A stretch of DNA of 64,000 nucleotides from Typhlomys cinereus (lineage: Eukaryota > Chordata > Mammalia > Rodentia > Platacanthomyidae). Shown piece by piece: positions 32,101 to 43,552 of this stretch. A program made the position numbers and the translations under genes. The stretch is taken from assembly GCA_023101885.1 (NCBI GenBank), contig JALPQD010000395.1:1126001-1190000 (forward strand), in the 5' to 3' direction. The notes beneath the pieces are model-generated. The model saw nothing but the letters and a program-made list of their open reading frames with translations. It was not told the origin of the DNA and searched no databases. Numbering within the stretch: the stretch's first letter is position 1; the number at the start of each line of letters is the position of its first letter.

Positions 32101-34099
32101 CGCATCACTAATAGGATCATTGGCCAAATTATTCAACACACCTTCCTGAGACGGCTTCATCCTCTTTCCAGTGGGGATGGCAGTAACTCTGATCTATTAG
32201 GAGGCTGGGAGGACTCAGGTGCCCAGCACAGGATGGAAGGAGACTCCCCAACAGCCAGCTGGTCTTGAGCTTGAACCCCTGAATGTTCTCTCCCCGTCTT
32301 CAGTCCTCTTCCCTGTCTCCTCCTCATCTCTGTTCATTTCTGTCCCTCGAAGGTCAGTATCGCTCTCTGCACCCCTCCCCACGCTGGGCTCCGGAAGCCA
32401 CGCCCTCCCACTGGCCAGTGTGAGGTCCCTGGCCCCCGACATCTGCCTTCGGCCAGCTGCCGCTCTGTGATGGATGGATCCTGGCTCAAAAGGAGGAGCA
32501 GGACCCCGCCAGCCCTCCTCTCTGGAATTTCAACTAAAAATCTCAGACAGCTACTGCCTTGCGGTGGAGTTATCACACCCAGGTGACTGCAGCAAGAAAA
32601 TCTGGGACCACGTAAAGCCAAAGAGGAAGGAATGGCCCTGGGGTGGGTGCAGGGACAGCGGAGGGCTGGATCCCTGCAGCCTGTGGGTTTTGGGTTCTGA
32701 TATCTTCCAGGTCTTCTATGGTCTCTGGACTGGCTGAAGGCTGCCCCTGTGCTGATGGGCGTGCTAGGCATAACCAGGCTGGTTGTTCGAGCTCTATCAG
32801 CTTTATAAAGGGCTATGGGGGCAGGAGGGGATGGGTCTGTTCTATGGGGTCCACTGTCCTTCCTCCATACAAATCCGAGTGGGTTGGCGCTGATGTCTGG
32901 GATTCGTCTTCCATTTACTACCCCCTGCGTTGCACCTCAGAGACTGTGGAGCCCCCTCTTAACTGGAGACAATGCACATCCCTGAGTGCAGCCTGCAAAG
33001 AAAGGTTCAACAGACCAGAGGAGAGGGGCTTGTTCCTGTGGACCCTGCATCACTGCTGATCTTTCTTATGGGGTCCTGAACGGGAGGTACCAACCCAGAG
33101 CCATGATGTGACCAGGCCTCTTCCTCCCGCAAGCGAAACTGTTGGAGCCCTGCTGCCAGAAGAGTTGAGAACCCCATTTCTGAGCCGATGCATTGTTGAG
33201 ACCCCTGATAAACACTGCCCAGAGGAGCCGCTAGGTGGCCCCCCGCTTGCCTATCCCATAAGCTGCGGAAACGCGGCCCAAGCAGCCAGGGGCACACCTG
33301 CCTCTTCCCCCCACCCTGTGCTTCCTCAGTCCTTTGTCAAGGACCCATCTTCCCCTGCATCTGGGTCCCCGCAGTCCAGACCTCTCCCTGCACACCCTAG
33401 AGCCTTCTATCTGCAGAGTCCCTGTGCAGGTCCACCTGTCTGTGCACAACATGTGAAATCATGACCTCCCAGAATTCCTTGTGAAGGGGCGGGAACCCCA
33501 CATTTCCCCCTTCTGTTCAGTAAGGTTTGCAGAGAGCACGAAGTCTGGCACAGGCTACAGCTGGACAGTAGCTCTTCCCTCCCTGATGTCTTACTTCAGG
33601 CTCTTTCCAGAATGCATGGTTAACACTGTAGGTAAAACGGCTTGCCCCAGACCCCCAAGCCAGGACCCTCCCCACCCAGGATCAGGATCCCATGCTCAGG
33701 CCAGAAGGCCCTCAGCTCATCTGCTCATCCTCTTAACAGAAAAGAAAGCTAGAAACAGGTGAGGTGCATCCGGGAGAGGTCTGCTGCCCCCTCCATCCAG
33801 GACTGCTGAGTCCTGATCAGTGGGTAGCGAGGCTGGGACTTCAGGTGAGGCTGCAGGTGAGGCCAGCAGCCGTACTGGACGGAGAAGCCGGCGGGCAGAC
33901 AGCCTCTGGCCAGGGGCCATCTCTTCAGAGGGTTTGGAGCCTCAGTGTCTAGCTCCGGCCCTGATCCCAGGGACCACCCAGCTCGGGCTGGGCTCCGACC
34001 CCTCCTTCAGATGGCCTGCCGGGCGCCTAGAGGGACCAGAAGAGGGATGAAGATGGGGCGACAGACTGGCAGCCGGTAGGGGAGAGAGAAGACTTCGCC
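32101..34099. other. Intergenic unique sequence upstream of the CpG island
   Basis: No gene recognised. MIR-like pieces near 32120-32200 are possible. Open frames are not supported by splice sites or similarity. Confidence 0.35.
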
Positions 34100-34279
34100 A
34101 GGGAACAGCGCGGCGGGCCAAGGCGCCCCGGGAGCCGGAAAACAGCTTTAGGGAGTGGGGTGGGGGGAGCGAGCGCGGGGACCGTCCCCGCTCAGTGGGG
34201 CTGCGGACGCCGAGGACCCGCCGGCCGCGGCCGGGTGCGGGGGAGGGGCGGCGTCGCGCGTGTGGGAGCCACGCGGTCG

Positions 34280-34380
34280 GAGCCACAATAGCAGCTCGTT
34301 AACTGCGCAGATTAAGGACTTTGTCAATTACCTCCGAAGGCTGCTCGGGAGGATTAAATGATTTTTAAAAGTGCTACTGG
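34280..34380. promoter_or_regulatory. Candidate conserved element upstream of Fibcd1 promoter
   Basis: An AT-rich block within otherwise GC-rich sequence about 0.8 kb before the start codon. It contains GTTAAC, AGATTAAGG, TCAATTACC and GGATTAAATGA, which resemble homeodomain-type (TAAT/ATTA, GGATTA) cores. No repeat family explains it. Function is inferred only from composition and position. Confidence 0.35.
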
Positions 34381-35177
34381 TGGAAGGGGGCGACTAAGAA
34401 GCCCCTTCGCGGCTCAGAACCCTCCTGCGGGGTCTGGGTGGGGGCGGGAGACAAGATGATCCACTGGGCGCGCGACGACGCGGCTCCGCGAAGGGCTTCG
34501 CCACGGGGTGAAGGTTGGGGAGGTAGCACTCGGGCTCTGCGCAGGGCAGCACCGGGGCGACTGTCAGCTCGGGTGTGAGGGACACAGCCGGAATCCAGTT
34601 GGGAGAGTGGGGGCACGGGCACGGGACCCCGGGGGTTGGAGACTCGAGAGTCGTGCGCGCTCATCCTAGGACAGGCAGCCCCCTCCCCCCGAACTCCGCC
34701 CCGTCTCCGCTCAGTCCCCTCTCTCGGGGTGATCCCCGAACCCCCGGTCCCTCAACCTGAGCGAGTCCCGCCCCGGGAGGAAGTTTGCGCCTGGCGCCGC
34801 GGCGCGCATCAGGGCCCCCGGGGGAGCTCGAGGCTGCCCCGGCGCCGGCCGCTGCCCACACCTTCCCGGGCCCGGCGGGCGCGGGCGTTACGCGTGGAGC
34901 CCAGGGCCGCGCGCGCGTGCCCGGGACGCCGCGAGGCGCGAGAAAAGGCCAAGAGCGTCCGAGTGGGAGAAGACGCGGCGACCGCGCGGGGCGGGCGGAG
35001 GAGGCGGCGCGCGGGAGCGGGGCGCGGGGACGGCGCGGCGGGCGGCTCTGGGCGGCTCGCGCCCGCGCTCTCCCCGCGCTCGCACGCCGCGCTGCCGGCG
35101 GCCGCCGCTCCCGGGGCCTCCGGCAGGCAGAGCGCGCCCCAACCCTGGCCTGGCGCCCCCCGCAGCCGGCGCGGAAG

Positions 35178-35249
35178 ATGCTCAACGACCGGTGGAAGAC
35201 CATGGGCGGTGCTCCCCAACTTGAGGACCGGCCGCGCGACAAGCCGCAG
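35178..35249 (+). CDS. Fibcd1: Fibcd1 coding exon 1: cytoplasmic N-terminus
   Basis: Encodes residues 1-24, starting MLNDRWKTMGG and ending DKPQ; this is the cytoplasmic tail of a type II membrane protein. Human FIBCD1 begins almost identically, with V instead of L at position 2 (recalled). The exon ends in phase 0 at cag|gtacac, a donor weaker than the others in the gene. The start is chosen because it is the first ATG after about 720 bases of ATG-free CpG island and it has A at -3. A second in-frame ATG at codon 9 (35202) sits in a stronger context, accATGg. The upstream frame stays open but contains no ATG. Confidence 0.95.
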
Positions 35250-36470
35250 GTACACGCGGGGTGTGGGGATCGGGGGTCCTCCCCGCGGCTGGGTCAGTGT
35301 GGGGAGATTGGAGTTTGAGAAGCGAGTGACGGAGTCCAGGGGAGGTTCCCGCTGTCCTCTTCCCGCAGCGGAGATTTGAACTCAGGGTTCCCGCAGGACC
35401 CGCATGTGCTGAGACCAGTTTCCCCAAATCTCCAGCGGAGACCCCCCCATTCGCTGCCCCATGCTCGCGCGTGTGGAAGGGAGAGGGGACCTAGACTTCG
35501 CTGTGGATCAGCGGGGTGACCGCCCACAAATGACCCGCGTGCTCAGTCTCCACAGTGGGACCCGTGCCACATATTAGTCACCATCATGTGCCAGACTCCC
35601 GGTACATCCATCAGTATGTGCTGTCCCCCCCCCCCATCGCTTCGGAATCCCCCTCCTCTAGCCAGACCCCACATACAGCAGGGGACCGATAAATATTCAT
35701 CTCTTATCACAAGCCGGGGCATTGTGAGCCTAGGAAAAGCCGGGCTCGTGGAAGACCCGCTCCAGCCCCAAGCCACAAACTCTGGGGAGATTTGAACCCC
35801 CGGCTGGCTGGACCTCCCTTCCTGCTGCAGAGGCAGAGGCAGCGAAGACGTAGGGGGCTGGGAGGGTGCTGGAGGCTGTGCACTGCTGAGGACAACCGGG
35901 AGGGGCTGGTGAGAGACCTCCATCCGGCAGCCGGAGCAGAGGGGAGGCCAGAGGACCGCCCCAGGCTGGGCCGCCGAGGGACCCGGCGGGCAGGCGAAAG
36001 GAGAAGCCCATCGCCAAGGAGAGCCGATAATGGGGCTGCCCGTTTTAAATTTCAAATTTCTCCCAGACAGATGTCACTGGGGGAAGGAACAGTTCGGGTG
36101 TTAGCAGCCGCTCGAGGGGGCGGCAGGGGCGGCCCGCCCCTCACTCCAGAGCTGCAACCTGCTCCTCCTGTCCCAGTGTGGGGAGTCCGGTGCCTACAGT
36201 TTGTGAAGTCCTTTCCTGGTCACCCGCACACCCCCAGGCAGGCAGCCGGCTGTGCAGAGAGAAGTCAAGAAACACAGCAAGCCGCACAGTCTGTGTGCAA
36301 GAGCGAAAATTAAACCTAACCCGGAGCCTTTGCATTGCTCCTCCCCCTCCCTCTCCCCCTTCCCCTTCCCTTGGCGGGTCCAAGCCCCTTCTTAGGTCGG
36401 GTCTGTACTACACATCCCCAGAGAAGATAGCCTGTCTACTGAGAGCTTTCTCACCCTTGAGAGAGCAATG
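35250..36470 (+). other. Fibcd1: Intron 1, 5' part
   Basis: Unique GC-rich intronic sequence with no coding exon. A short AT-rich patch at about 36030-36085, with TTTTAAATTTCAAATTT and GATAATGG, stands out and could be a small regulatory element. A C-rich run lies near 35625, and a CT-rich block with CCCTCTCCCC repeats lies near 36345-36370. Confidence 0.4.
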
Positions 36471-36477
36471 GTGCGCT

Positions 36478-36770
36478 GGAGAAAAATGACTCAGGAGTTA
36501 AGACTCTGCCTCCCAAGCAGAAGTCCTGAGTTCAGATCCAGAGCCCCACATTTAAAAAAAAATAAAAATAAAAAATACGCCAGGCAGAAACAGCAGCGGC
36601 TTGCACTTCTGTCCCTGGTAGGCGAAGCCTGGGAAATCCCAGAGCAAAGCAAAAAGGAGGCAGAAGCAATCCAGGATGATTCTCCAGGTCACCCTTGGTC
36701 CTCCACAGGGACACACAGTGCCTTCTGATACATATACCAACACACAATAATAATAACAATAAGTATAAAA
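36478..36770 (+). mobile_element. Old relative of the B2-like SINE
   Basis: gaaaaatgactcaggagtta, ctgcctcccaagcagaagtc, gttcagatccagagccccac, cctgggaaatcccagagcaa, aatccaggatgattctccag, ending in an AT-rich (aata)n tail. In Fibcd1 intron 1, sense orientation. Confidence 0.85.
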
Positions 36771-39640
36771 AGAGCAAAGGTAACCTCTGGACTTGCGTTC
36801 AGGTCTCTGCCCAGTCTCTTCTCCTGTTAGCCCCTTATGGGGGCTGACGACTCGTCATTTGCCTATCCTGGGCCCACCCCGCTTCCAGATCTGTGCTGTC
36901 TCACCCGACCGCCCCTGCCCCTCACACGCATACATACACACCACACCATAGCATTGGATGTGTTCAATACCCAGCTCAAAATGAGGTCGCCTCCTCGGGG
37001 AGGTCTTCCTGGATGCTTTAGCTTGGATTTTTTTTTCCCTGTGTAACCTGGTGCCTTTGCCTCATATTCTGTCCTGAGCCCAGATCCTCCTCCGTCTAGG
37101 ATTCACCTCAGCCACACTGTTCCTTCATGCCCTGAGGCCCGCTCTCTGCCCCACCCCCACCCCCAGCATTTCTTCCTAGACGCTCAGATAGAGGGGCGAG
37201 AGCCACTGCTGAGAGAAGGGGGTGCCGGGGAGTCTGCTAGGGGCTTCCCTGGTTCTGCTGCCCCCAGGGATCCCAGCTGTACCAGCAGAAGGACCCCAAC
37301 TGTTTGCGCTGGGTTTGTGGGTCTACGACACCCCATCCTCTTCACATGGGGACCCAGCATGCACCCAGCTGTGCCTTTAGCTCAGTTCGTATTTGTTCAG
37401 AGCCCAAAGAAGCCATGGCGCGAGGGGGGGTGGGGGGAGCTTAGCTCCCTCATGTGTCTTCTCTCTCTTTCTCCTCGGCCTCTGAGGTGACATGTGGCTC
37501 TTGGTAAGCTCCTCTCTGTCCCATTGGTGAACCGGGACCAGCCATCCCTGCTTCTTCCTCACATCCCACAAGCAGTAAAGGGTCAGGTGTGCTACAGATG
37601 CAAAGCACCTTCGTCCACAGAGAAGCTGGCTCTCCAAGCTGCCTGCTCCTGACCCTAGCGGGACTGTGACCAAGATCTCTCTAGAACACTGTGATTGATG
37701 CAGCAGCAGACGGGGTGAAGTTTTGAGGGAGGGGGGAGCCTGCCGTCCTTTCTTCAACCAGTTGCTCTCCATGGCTGTGACATTCCCGGGACGGGGTCAT
37801 GTGGCTCTTACTCTTGACGAAGGGACTCTGTTCAGGTGTGGCCACTTGTGGGGACCACCTTGGTGCACTCTGCCCGGCTCTGTTCCCACACTGTCTCTTC
37901 TCAGCAGTGCATCAACTGGACGACCCTGGCTGAGTTCCAGCTCTGGCTTCATTAGGGTGTCCTCAGCCTGAGGAAGGAACTTCTGCTCCTCCGGGCACCG
38001 TGATCTTTGCCAGGAGTTCGAAGTTGCTCCAATGAAAGGCTCTACAAACAGACACGGGCTTCCAGACCCAGGGTGTGGGCGGGAAGTCATCCAGGAACCG
38101 TCTGTTTGGAAAGGGAGGCGTTTCTTGCCCAGCTGTCCCCAAGTCACGCAACAGCCCCGTCGACCTCCCACCCGTCCCAGACGGTGTCTTTTCACTGTTT
38201 CCAAACTTCCAAAGACAATTCTACAAACAATTCTCTTCGGGAAGTGGTTCCTGATGTTTAACCTTAATGCTTGCCACATTTAATGTCCTCTAAGGCTCTT
38301 TGTGGAGAAGCCCCCTCCATGCCAGGAGAAGCAGGCTGAGACTAAATTCGCTTGAACTCCCTTGGGGATAAACCTGCAAGGCAGGGACTGTTACACACCA
38401 CGAACCTATGGGGACTGTGTGCTTCTTTCTTTCTATTCTCTGGGAATATTTCTCCCTGAACCTTTGCGTTGGGGTGATGTCATCCCATTAGATTTGGGGT
38501 TCAGGAGGAGGTGGAGTATGTGTGGGGTGAGGGGGTGACCAGGGACATCCCTCTTCTGCTACTTCCCAGACCACCGCTTTGGCAAGCTAACTGTGTGAAG
38601 GACCAGAGGCTCTGGGGGGAGACCAGGAAGAGGGGGTCAGAGACCGTTCAAGGTGGTGGGATTCTGGGAAAGAAGCAGTCACTTAGTGGGTATGAGCGTT
38701 TGGGGCTGGTCAGAGTTAAGCCTCTGGTGCCTGGGGTGTAAGGGGCAGACTCCTGTTTGCTTTGCTTTCAGGGTACAGGGAGGCAGTGGTCGTGTGGCCC
38801 TGTGATTTCAAGACAGGTGATGGGCTGTGGTCAGGCCTGGGGAGCAGCGACTAAGAACAGAGAGGCTGAGAGGAGATGGTGTGTGCACCGGGCCTGGCAG
38901 GATGTGGAAGGTGAAGAGGGGACAGCTGGTTGTATGAGTGACGTCTCTGGGAGAGGTCAGGTCTGGGCTGCAGAGCTGAAGCCAGGATCTGGGGGAGCCC
39001 CTCACGATCACCTATGCAGACCCCCTCTGCTGGAGACCCAGAGCTGGGAAGGACTCAGAGGCTATGACTGGGCAAGGACCGTGCCCCACAAGCCCGCAGA
39101 GCTCCGCCAAACCCCAACACAATGCCCAGGACACGCTTTTATTCTGACCACAGCCACAGCTTCTGAATGGGGTTCTTGGGAGATTCCCCGGGGGCTCACT
39201 TTGCCTCCACTACCTATAAAAGTCTTCCTCCTCCAAAAGTCAGACAAGGAAATGGGGCTCTCCACTGCTCACAGAGGCGAGGAGCTGAGCATACAGGAGG
39301 TGGGGGGAATGCATTGAATTCCTCCAGATTCACAAGTTGCTTCTCAGAGCGGGTAGCCCCAGGAGGTAGCCTAGACAGATAACACTCTGCAGCCTCGGAC
39401 TGGGAGTGGTGGGAGGGGAGGGTCCTGCTTCCCTTCTGGGCAAGCCCAGCTCAACCTCCTATTCACTAGGCCTTTTTAAACAGCTGCCAATCTTAGGCTC
39501 TAGCTAGTACCTTGAGGGATCAAAGTCGCATCCCTCCCGCTGAGCACATGGGGACCTTGAACACAGGTTTCCTGACCCCTTCCAGACTCACAGGCTGTGA
39601 TGCCTTGTCTTAGGGAGGTGGGGGTTCTGCACATCCCCCC
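36771..39640 (+). other. Fibcd1: Intron 1, middle, mostly unique sequence
   Basis: I see no exon, clear SINE or tandem array here. Open frames in this stretch are short, lack splice logic and do not resemble known proteins. Confidence 0.4.
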
Positions 39641-39649
39641 GTGATAGGA

Positions 39650-39850
39650 CTGAGGGATTGTACTCTGCTCTATTGGGCCAAAGACAGATTAATAAGCTCC
39701 AGCCTGAGGCCCACCGTTGGCTGCGTAACCCTGGCCCGCTATTATCTCAGGCAGATTTCTTTGCGAGGCACGTAAACTACAGCCCATAAAAGCAGACAGC
39801 GCTTCATCTTTAAGGCTGATCTCTGAAGACTAATTCCCCTCCGCTGAGTG
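39650..39850. promoter_or_regulatory. Candidate intronic conserved element
   Basis: A repeat-free AT-rich island with AGATTAATAAGC, CTATTATCTCAGG (GATA-type core on the minus strand), CCATAAAAGC (HOX/CDX-like) and GACTAATTCC. Clustering of such motifs within 200 bp in intron 1 suggests an enhancer. There is no direct evidence of activity. Confidence 0.3.
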
Positions 39851-41215
39851 GCCTGCTCCATCGCCCAGCTCCCAGGCCTCCCCAGCTCCTAGGGGACTCC
39901 ACACGTCCCTCCGCCCTCCCTGCCTTTGTGCCCTTTGTCCCTGCCCCTAGGGAGGGATTGGCTCAAAGAGGTGCCTGATCCATCAGGTCCCAAAGACCTA
40001 GCAGGGAGATGACCGGACTCTCCCTGAGCCGGCCAGGAGACCTTAACGCCACACCATGGGACGATGCAGCTCTGAGCTGCCCCAGGCAAGGTATTGTCCC
40101 ATGGGACAAGAGATGGTATGACAGTAGCTACTTACACTGAGCTTTGTCTCCAGAGCCCCAGCCAGGCTCGGGAGAGGAAGGAGTCTTGGAGGACACTCAA
40201 TCTGACATCCACCTCTGGACATAGATTGCTTCCTCTACCGTGGCTCCCTATGTCACTTTCGGCTCAGGTTTCTGTTGGGAATCTCATCTGCAAAACGAGT
40301 TCATACTTCGAGTTCCGCTACAGGGGCTATTTGGAGATTTCAGAGATGGCACGTGGGGTGGTGGCGTAAGGCAGCCCCATCCTGTGAGCCGCCGGCCTGT
40401 TGGGGCCTCGGGGTGGCCTGGAGGTCTTCTCTGCCTGCACACGTGATCAGAGGAAGGGTCAGGCTCAGAAGCAGCCTTGTAGTTCTGCCTGGGATCCAGG
40501 GCTCAGCAGAGAGGCCCAGAGCTCCGTGGGTGCCGTGACCCCCAGCTCAGCCCAGGCCATGGCCCCCAGCTTAGTTAGCTCAGGTGTGCTCCACCTGCTC
40601 TTCCTGTCTCTGCCCATCATCTGTCCATCGGCTCGCTCCTCCTCCAGCTGTTAGGACCGGTCTGTACTTTGGTGGTCAGCAGGTCCTGCTGGAAATGGGA
40701 TTCAGGGTCTACGATAGGTTCTATGCCTGTAGCCACCAGTCTCTGAGCCCCCAGAAACATGTGAATCTGGGTTCCTAGAGCATTGGCTCTAGGGATTAGT
40801 GACCCCCCCCAAAGGATGAGAATCAAGTCCATGGGATGTAACCTTCCCCAGACCATCCCCTGATGCCTTCTTAGTAGGGCCTCAGAGTGACCAATGTCAG
40901 CAACCTGTGAATGGGGAGGGGTCATGACTAGATGAATGAGTGAATTCTAGTGTGATGATATCTGTCTTGAGAAGCCCCCCAGGGGCAGTCCCCCATTCCC
41001 CCACACACTGTGAGAGAAAGATGGGAACAGGCCAAGCTTCTTGGAAGGAGCTTAGAGCTCACCCCACCCTCCTCTTCACCCCCATCTCATCTTCCTGGGC
41101 TTCCAAGTTGTAGATTCATGCGAGAGTTACCAGTGGCGCTGGAATTTATGGGGGGGGGGGAGCTGGGATATTTTCTGAAAGCCAACCAATGTCAACTGCA
41201 ACTGTAAGAGGCCCC
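39851..41215 (+). other. Fibcd1: Intron 1, unique sequence
   Basis: No exon or well-defined repeat recognised. A G-run of about ten bases ends near 41161. Confidence 0.35.
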
Positions 41216-41218
41216 CAA

Positions 41219-41410
41219 ATCAGAGATGTTACAAAGTATTAAAAAATCATAGATGTACAATGTATAAAGCTATCAGAGATGGGTTACAATGTATAAAAAA
41301 ATTCATAGATGTAAGAGGCCTCCAAATCAGAGATGTTACAATGTATAAAAAAATCATCAGAGCTGTTACAATGTATAAAACCATCAGAGATGTTACAATG
41401 TGTTTAAAAA
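41219..41410 (+). repeat. AT-rich minisatellite, unit about 27 bp
   Basis: About seven degenerate copies of a unit of the form atcagagatgttacaatgta followed by taaaaaa. Some copies are truncated or carry an extra tcatagatgta segment, and aagaggcc(t/c)ccaaatcagaga occurs twice about 100 bp apart, giving a higher-order pattern. The array lies in intron 1 of Fibcd1, just before a MIR fragment. Confidence 0.75.
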
Positions 41411-41518
41411 AAAAGCGGGAAGGTGCCTCCAGCTCAGAGGACACAGAAATAAGGCTCTGGGTGGAAAATAAAAACCACCTCCAGATGCTACTCACACATT
41501 GATCATGAGATAATAAAA

Positions 41519-41612
41519 GCCACTAATATTTATTACAGAAGCACAAGGCGCCAGGCAGGGCTCCAAGTGCTTTAATATACTAATTCATTTAAAGAGGCAT
41601 CTCAAATGCAAA
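41519..41612 (+). repeat. MIR-type SINE fragment
   Basis: Sequence of the form taatatttattacagaagcac..aggcgccaggcaggg..ccaagtgctttaatatactaattcattta follows the MIR core (gagcacctactatgtgccaggc..ctaagtgcttta..tcattta). Highly diverged, as expected for an ancient mammal-wide element. A second MIR-like piece, tgtgactttgggcaagcc followed by ctctgggctgcagttttccc, is at about 41708-41765. Confidence 0.6.
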
Positions 41613-42393
41613 AAGTTGAAGATGTGGGCAGAAAGTTAGGATTGGCTGTAGGAGATGCCTGGACACCCCAGGGCTTGGGATCCCATGGAGAGGGGTCTCT
41701 GCTTCTCATTGACTGTGTGACTTTGGGCAAGCCCCGAGCCCTCTCTGGGCTGCAGTTTTCCCTTGTGTAAGTGCTCAGTGGCTGTGACTAACATAGTCTG
41801 GTGACTGGGTTCGCAAAGCATGTGCTGCCCTTACAGTCACGGTACCTCTTTTAATGACAAGACTCTGGATTCTGTAGTTGTTAACCCCCCGCTGGGCGGC
41901 TGGGTGCCACAACAGTCCCAAGCCATTCTTTCTCTGCTACTCTATCTTGTCTCTTCTGGGGCTCACCGCACCTGTCCTGCCCCAGCCCTCTCTGCCTTAG
42001 CGGGAAGGGCGCATCCCCAGGTGGCTTTGGGCTAGGTCTCCTTAGTTCTATGACCTCTGTCATGCCAGGGTCCTGCCATGGGAAGAGGGCCAGGGAAGAG
42101 AGAAGAAAACGGGCATCGCGGGTCACCTTGCCTATTCGGTTCAGGGAGGGGGCAGGACTCCCCTTCCTTTCCCATCTCTCTTCCTCTCCTCCTCCATCTC
42201 TGCCTTCCCGAGTCTCTGGATGTCCGCAGTGGCCTTGGCTTTCTCCATTTATCTCTTGACATGTCTTGCCCTCTGGGATGCCCTCAGATCGCACTGGGCA
42301 GAGCCGCAAGTAGTCTAGGCTGGCCTCTAATGCTTGCCCTCCTCTCTTCTGTCTGTGTGTCTGTGTGTTTGTCTGTCTCGGGCTGGGCCTCAG
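41613..42393 (+). other. Fibcd1: Intron 1, 3' end with acceptor
   Basis: Mostly unique sequence. The last 60 bases before exon 2 are a TCTGTCTGTGTGTCTG-type pyrimidine/TG-rich tract ending gggcctcag, a good polypyrimidine tract and acceptor. Confidence 0.6.
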
Positions 42394-42867
42394 CGACCGA
42401 GCTGTGGCTATGTGCTGTGTACTGTGCTCCTGTCTCTGGCAGTGCTGCTAGCAGCGGCCATCACGGGGGCGGTGCTCTTCCTGAACCACGCCCACGCACC
42501 TGGCACGGCTGCCCCGCCCGTGGTCAGCACCGGGCCCTCGGGGGCCAACAGCGCCTTGGTGACCGTGGAGAGGACGGACAGCTCCCGCTTCAGCATCCTC
42601 ATCGACCCTCGCTGCCCCGACCTCGCCGACAGCTTCGCCCGGCTGGAGGGGGCCCAGGCCTCCGTGCTCCAGGCGCTGAGCGAGCACCGGGTCCAGCCGC
42701 AGCTGGACGGCACCCCGGAGCTGCTGGACGCACTGGCTGACCAGCTGCCCCGCCTGCTGGCCCGGGCCTCCGAGCTGCAGGCCGAGTGTGCGGGGCTTCG
42801 GAAGGGACACAGCACACTGGGCCAGAGTCTCAGCACCCTGCGGAGCGAGCAGGGCCGCCTCATCCAG
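42394..42867 (+). CDS. Fibcd1: Fibcd1 exon 2: transmembrane helix and coiled-coil stalk
   Basis: Encodes residues 25-182 (474 nt, phase 0 at both ends). It starts RPSCGYVLC directly after a cctcag acceptor. A hydrophobic helix at about residues 30-54 (Leu/Ala/Val-rich, ending AVLFLNHAH) is the single signal-anchor segment. It is followed by a Pro/Ala/Thr-rich linker and then, from about residue 85, an alpha-helical leucine- and glutamine-rich stalk predicted to oligomerise the receptor (FIBCD1 is a disulfide-linked tetramer in human). The donor is cag|gtgaga. Compared with my recollection of human, the segment after the ALSEH motif is about two residues shorter. The exon is GC-rich, with many CpG sites. 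Confidence 0.95.
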
Positions 42868-43536
42868 GTGAGAGTGGGGTCTGCATGTTTTGGGCAGCTT
42901 GGCAATGACAGTCCTGTCACCATGGGCTGTTCCAGGGCTGGATGCTTAGTGACCACAGCCTCAATCCCTGGACCCTCCAGCAGTGCTCTGCTCTTCCCAG
43001 CTACAGAGAAGCCGCGGATTTCAAATCCAAGGCTCCCTATCCCTGAGAACCAGCATTCCAACCTATCTTTTCTTCCACACCTTCTTTCCCTGATCCGCTC
43101 CCTTGGTGGCATGCAGCCATCAGGTGGGACCCAGGGGTGGGACGATTCTCCAGACTCTCCCAGAAGTCATGAGATGTAGGCGAGGCAAGTGTCGTGTCCT
43201 CTCCTCTCCTCACCCCTTGTCAACCAGGAATCAGGAGTAAGCTGAGGCTGAGAAGGATGAGCACTTGCTCTCCATCAGTGTCCCAACACAGGGAGCCCCC
43301 CCCATCCACCCAGCTTTCAGTCCTGAGCTGCCCATAACTTTCCAGGGAAACAGGATTATGGGGAAAGTCTGGCAGACCTTCCACCTGTTCCCACACTACC
43401 ATCCCCAACCCAGCCCCAGAGTCAGCCAGGGTCCCTGTAAGTGTCCAGATGGGGCTCTGGCTCTGCTGCAGAGCCAGGGCCCATGCAGCAGCTAGAAGTT
43501 CCCCTGGTCGGAGCAGGGACCCAACACTGCTTCCCT
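42868..43536 (+). other. Fibcd1: Intron 2, 5' part
   Basis: Unique sequence following the gtgaga donor. The exon 2 frame stays open for about 100 codons into the intron, but nothing in that extension resembles the family. Confidence 0.5.
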
Positions 43537-43552
43537 CTCTCCACCATTTTCT

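Larger units (their letters stand above)
34100..35300 (+). promoter_or_regulatory. Fibcd1: CpG island promoter of Fibcd1
   Basis: Very GC-rich sequence dense in CG dinucleotides, with several GGGCGG/GGCGGG (Sp1/KLF-type) boxes, covers the region immediately upstream of exon 1 and runs through it. No convincing TATA box lies near the start codon, as expected for a dispersed CpG-island promoter. There is no ATG between about 34460 and 35178, which suits a long 5' UTR without upstream starts. The exact transcription start is not visible. The island could also drive antisense or divergent transcription, as CpG islands commonly do. Confidence 0.75.

Noticed and set aside
1..34000. Possible first exon of Lamc3 on the minus strand, expected head-to-head with Fibcd1.
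   Set aside because: No signal peptide plus laminin N-terminal domain was found on the minus strand. In human the two genes are separated by about 70 kb, so the exon is probably outside the window.
34785..35177. Open reading frame upstream of, and in frame with, the Fibcd1 start, suggesting a 131-residue N-terminal extension.
   Set aside because: It begins at TTG, not ATG, and has no ATG before 35178. The Arg/Ala/Gly-rich translation is what a CpG island gives by chance, and human FIBCD1 starts at the equivalent of 35178.
42868..43179. Continuation of exon 2 as a longer exon.
   Set aside because: The frame stays open past 42867, but a strong gtgaga donor is present, the extension resembles nothing in FIBCD1, and exon 3 joins in phase from 42867.
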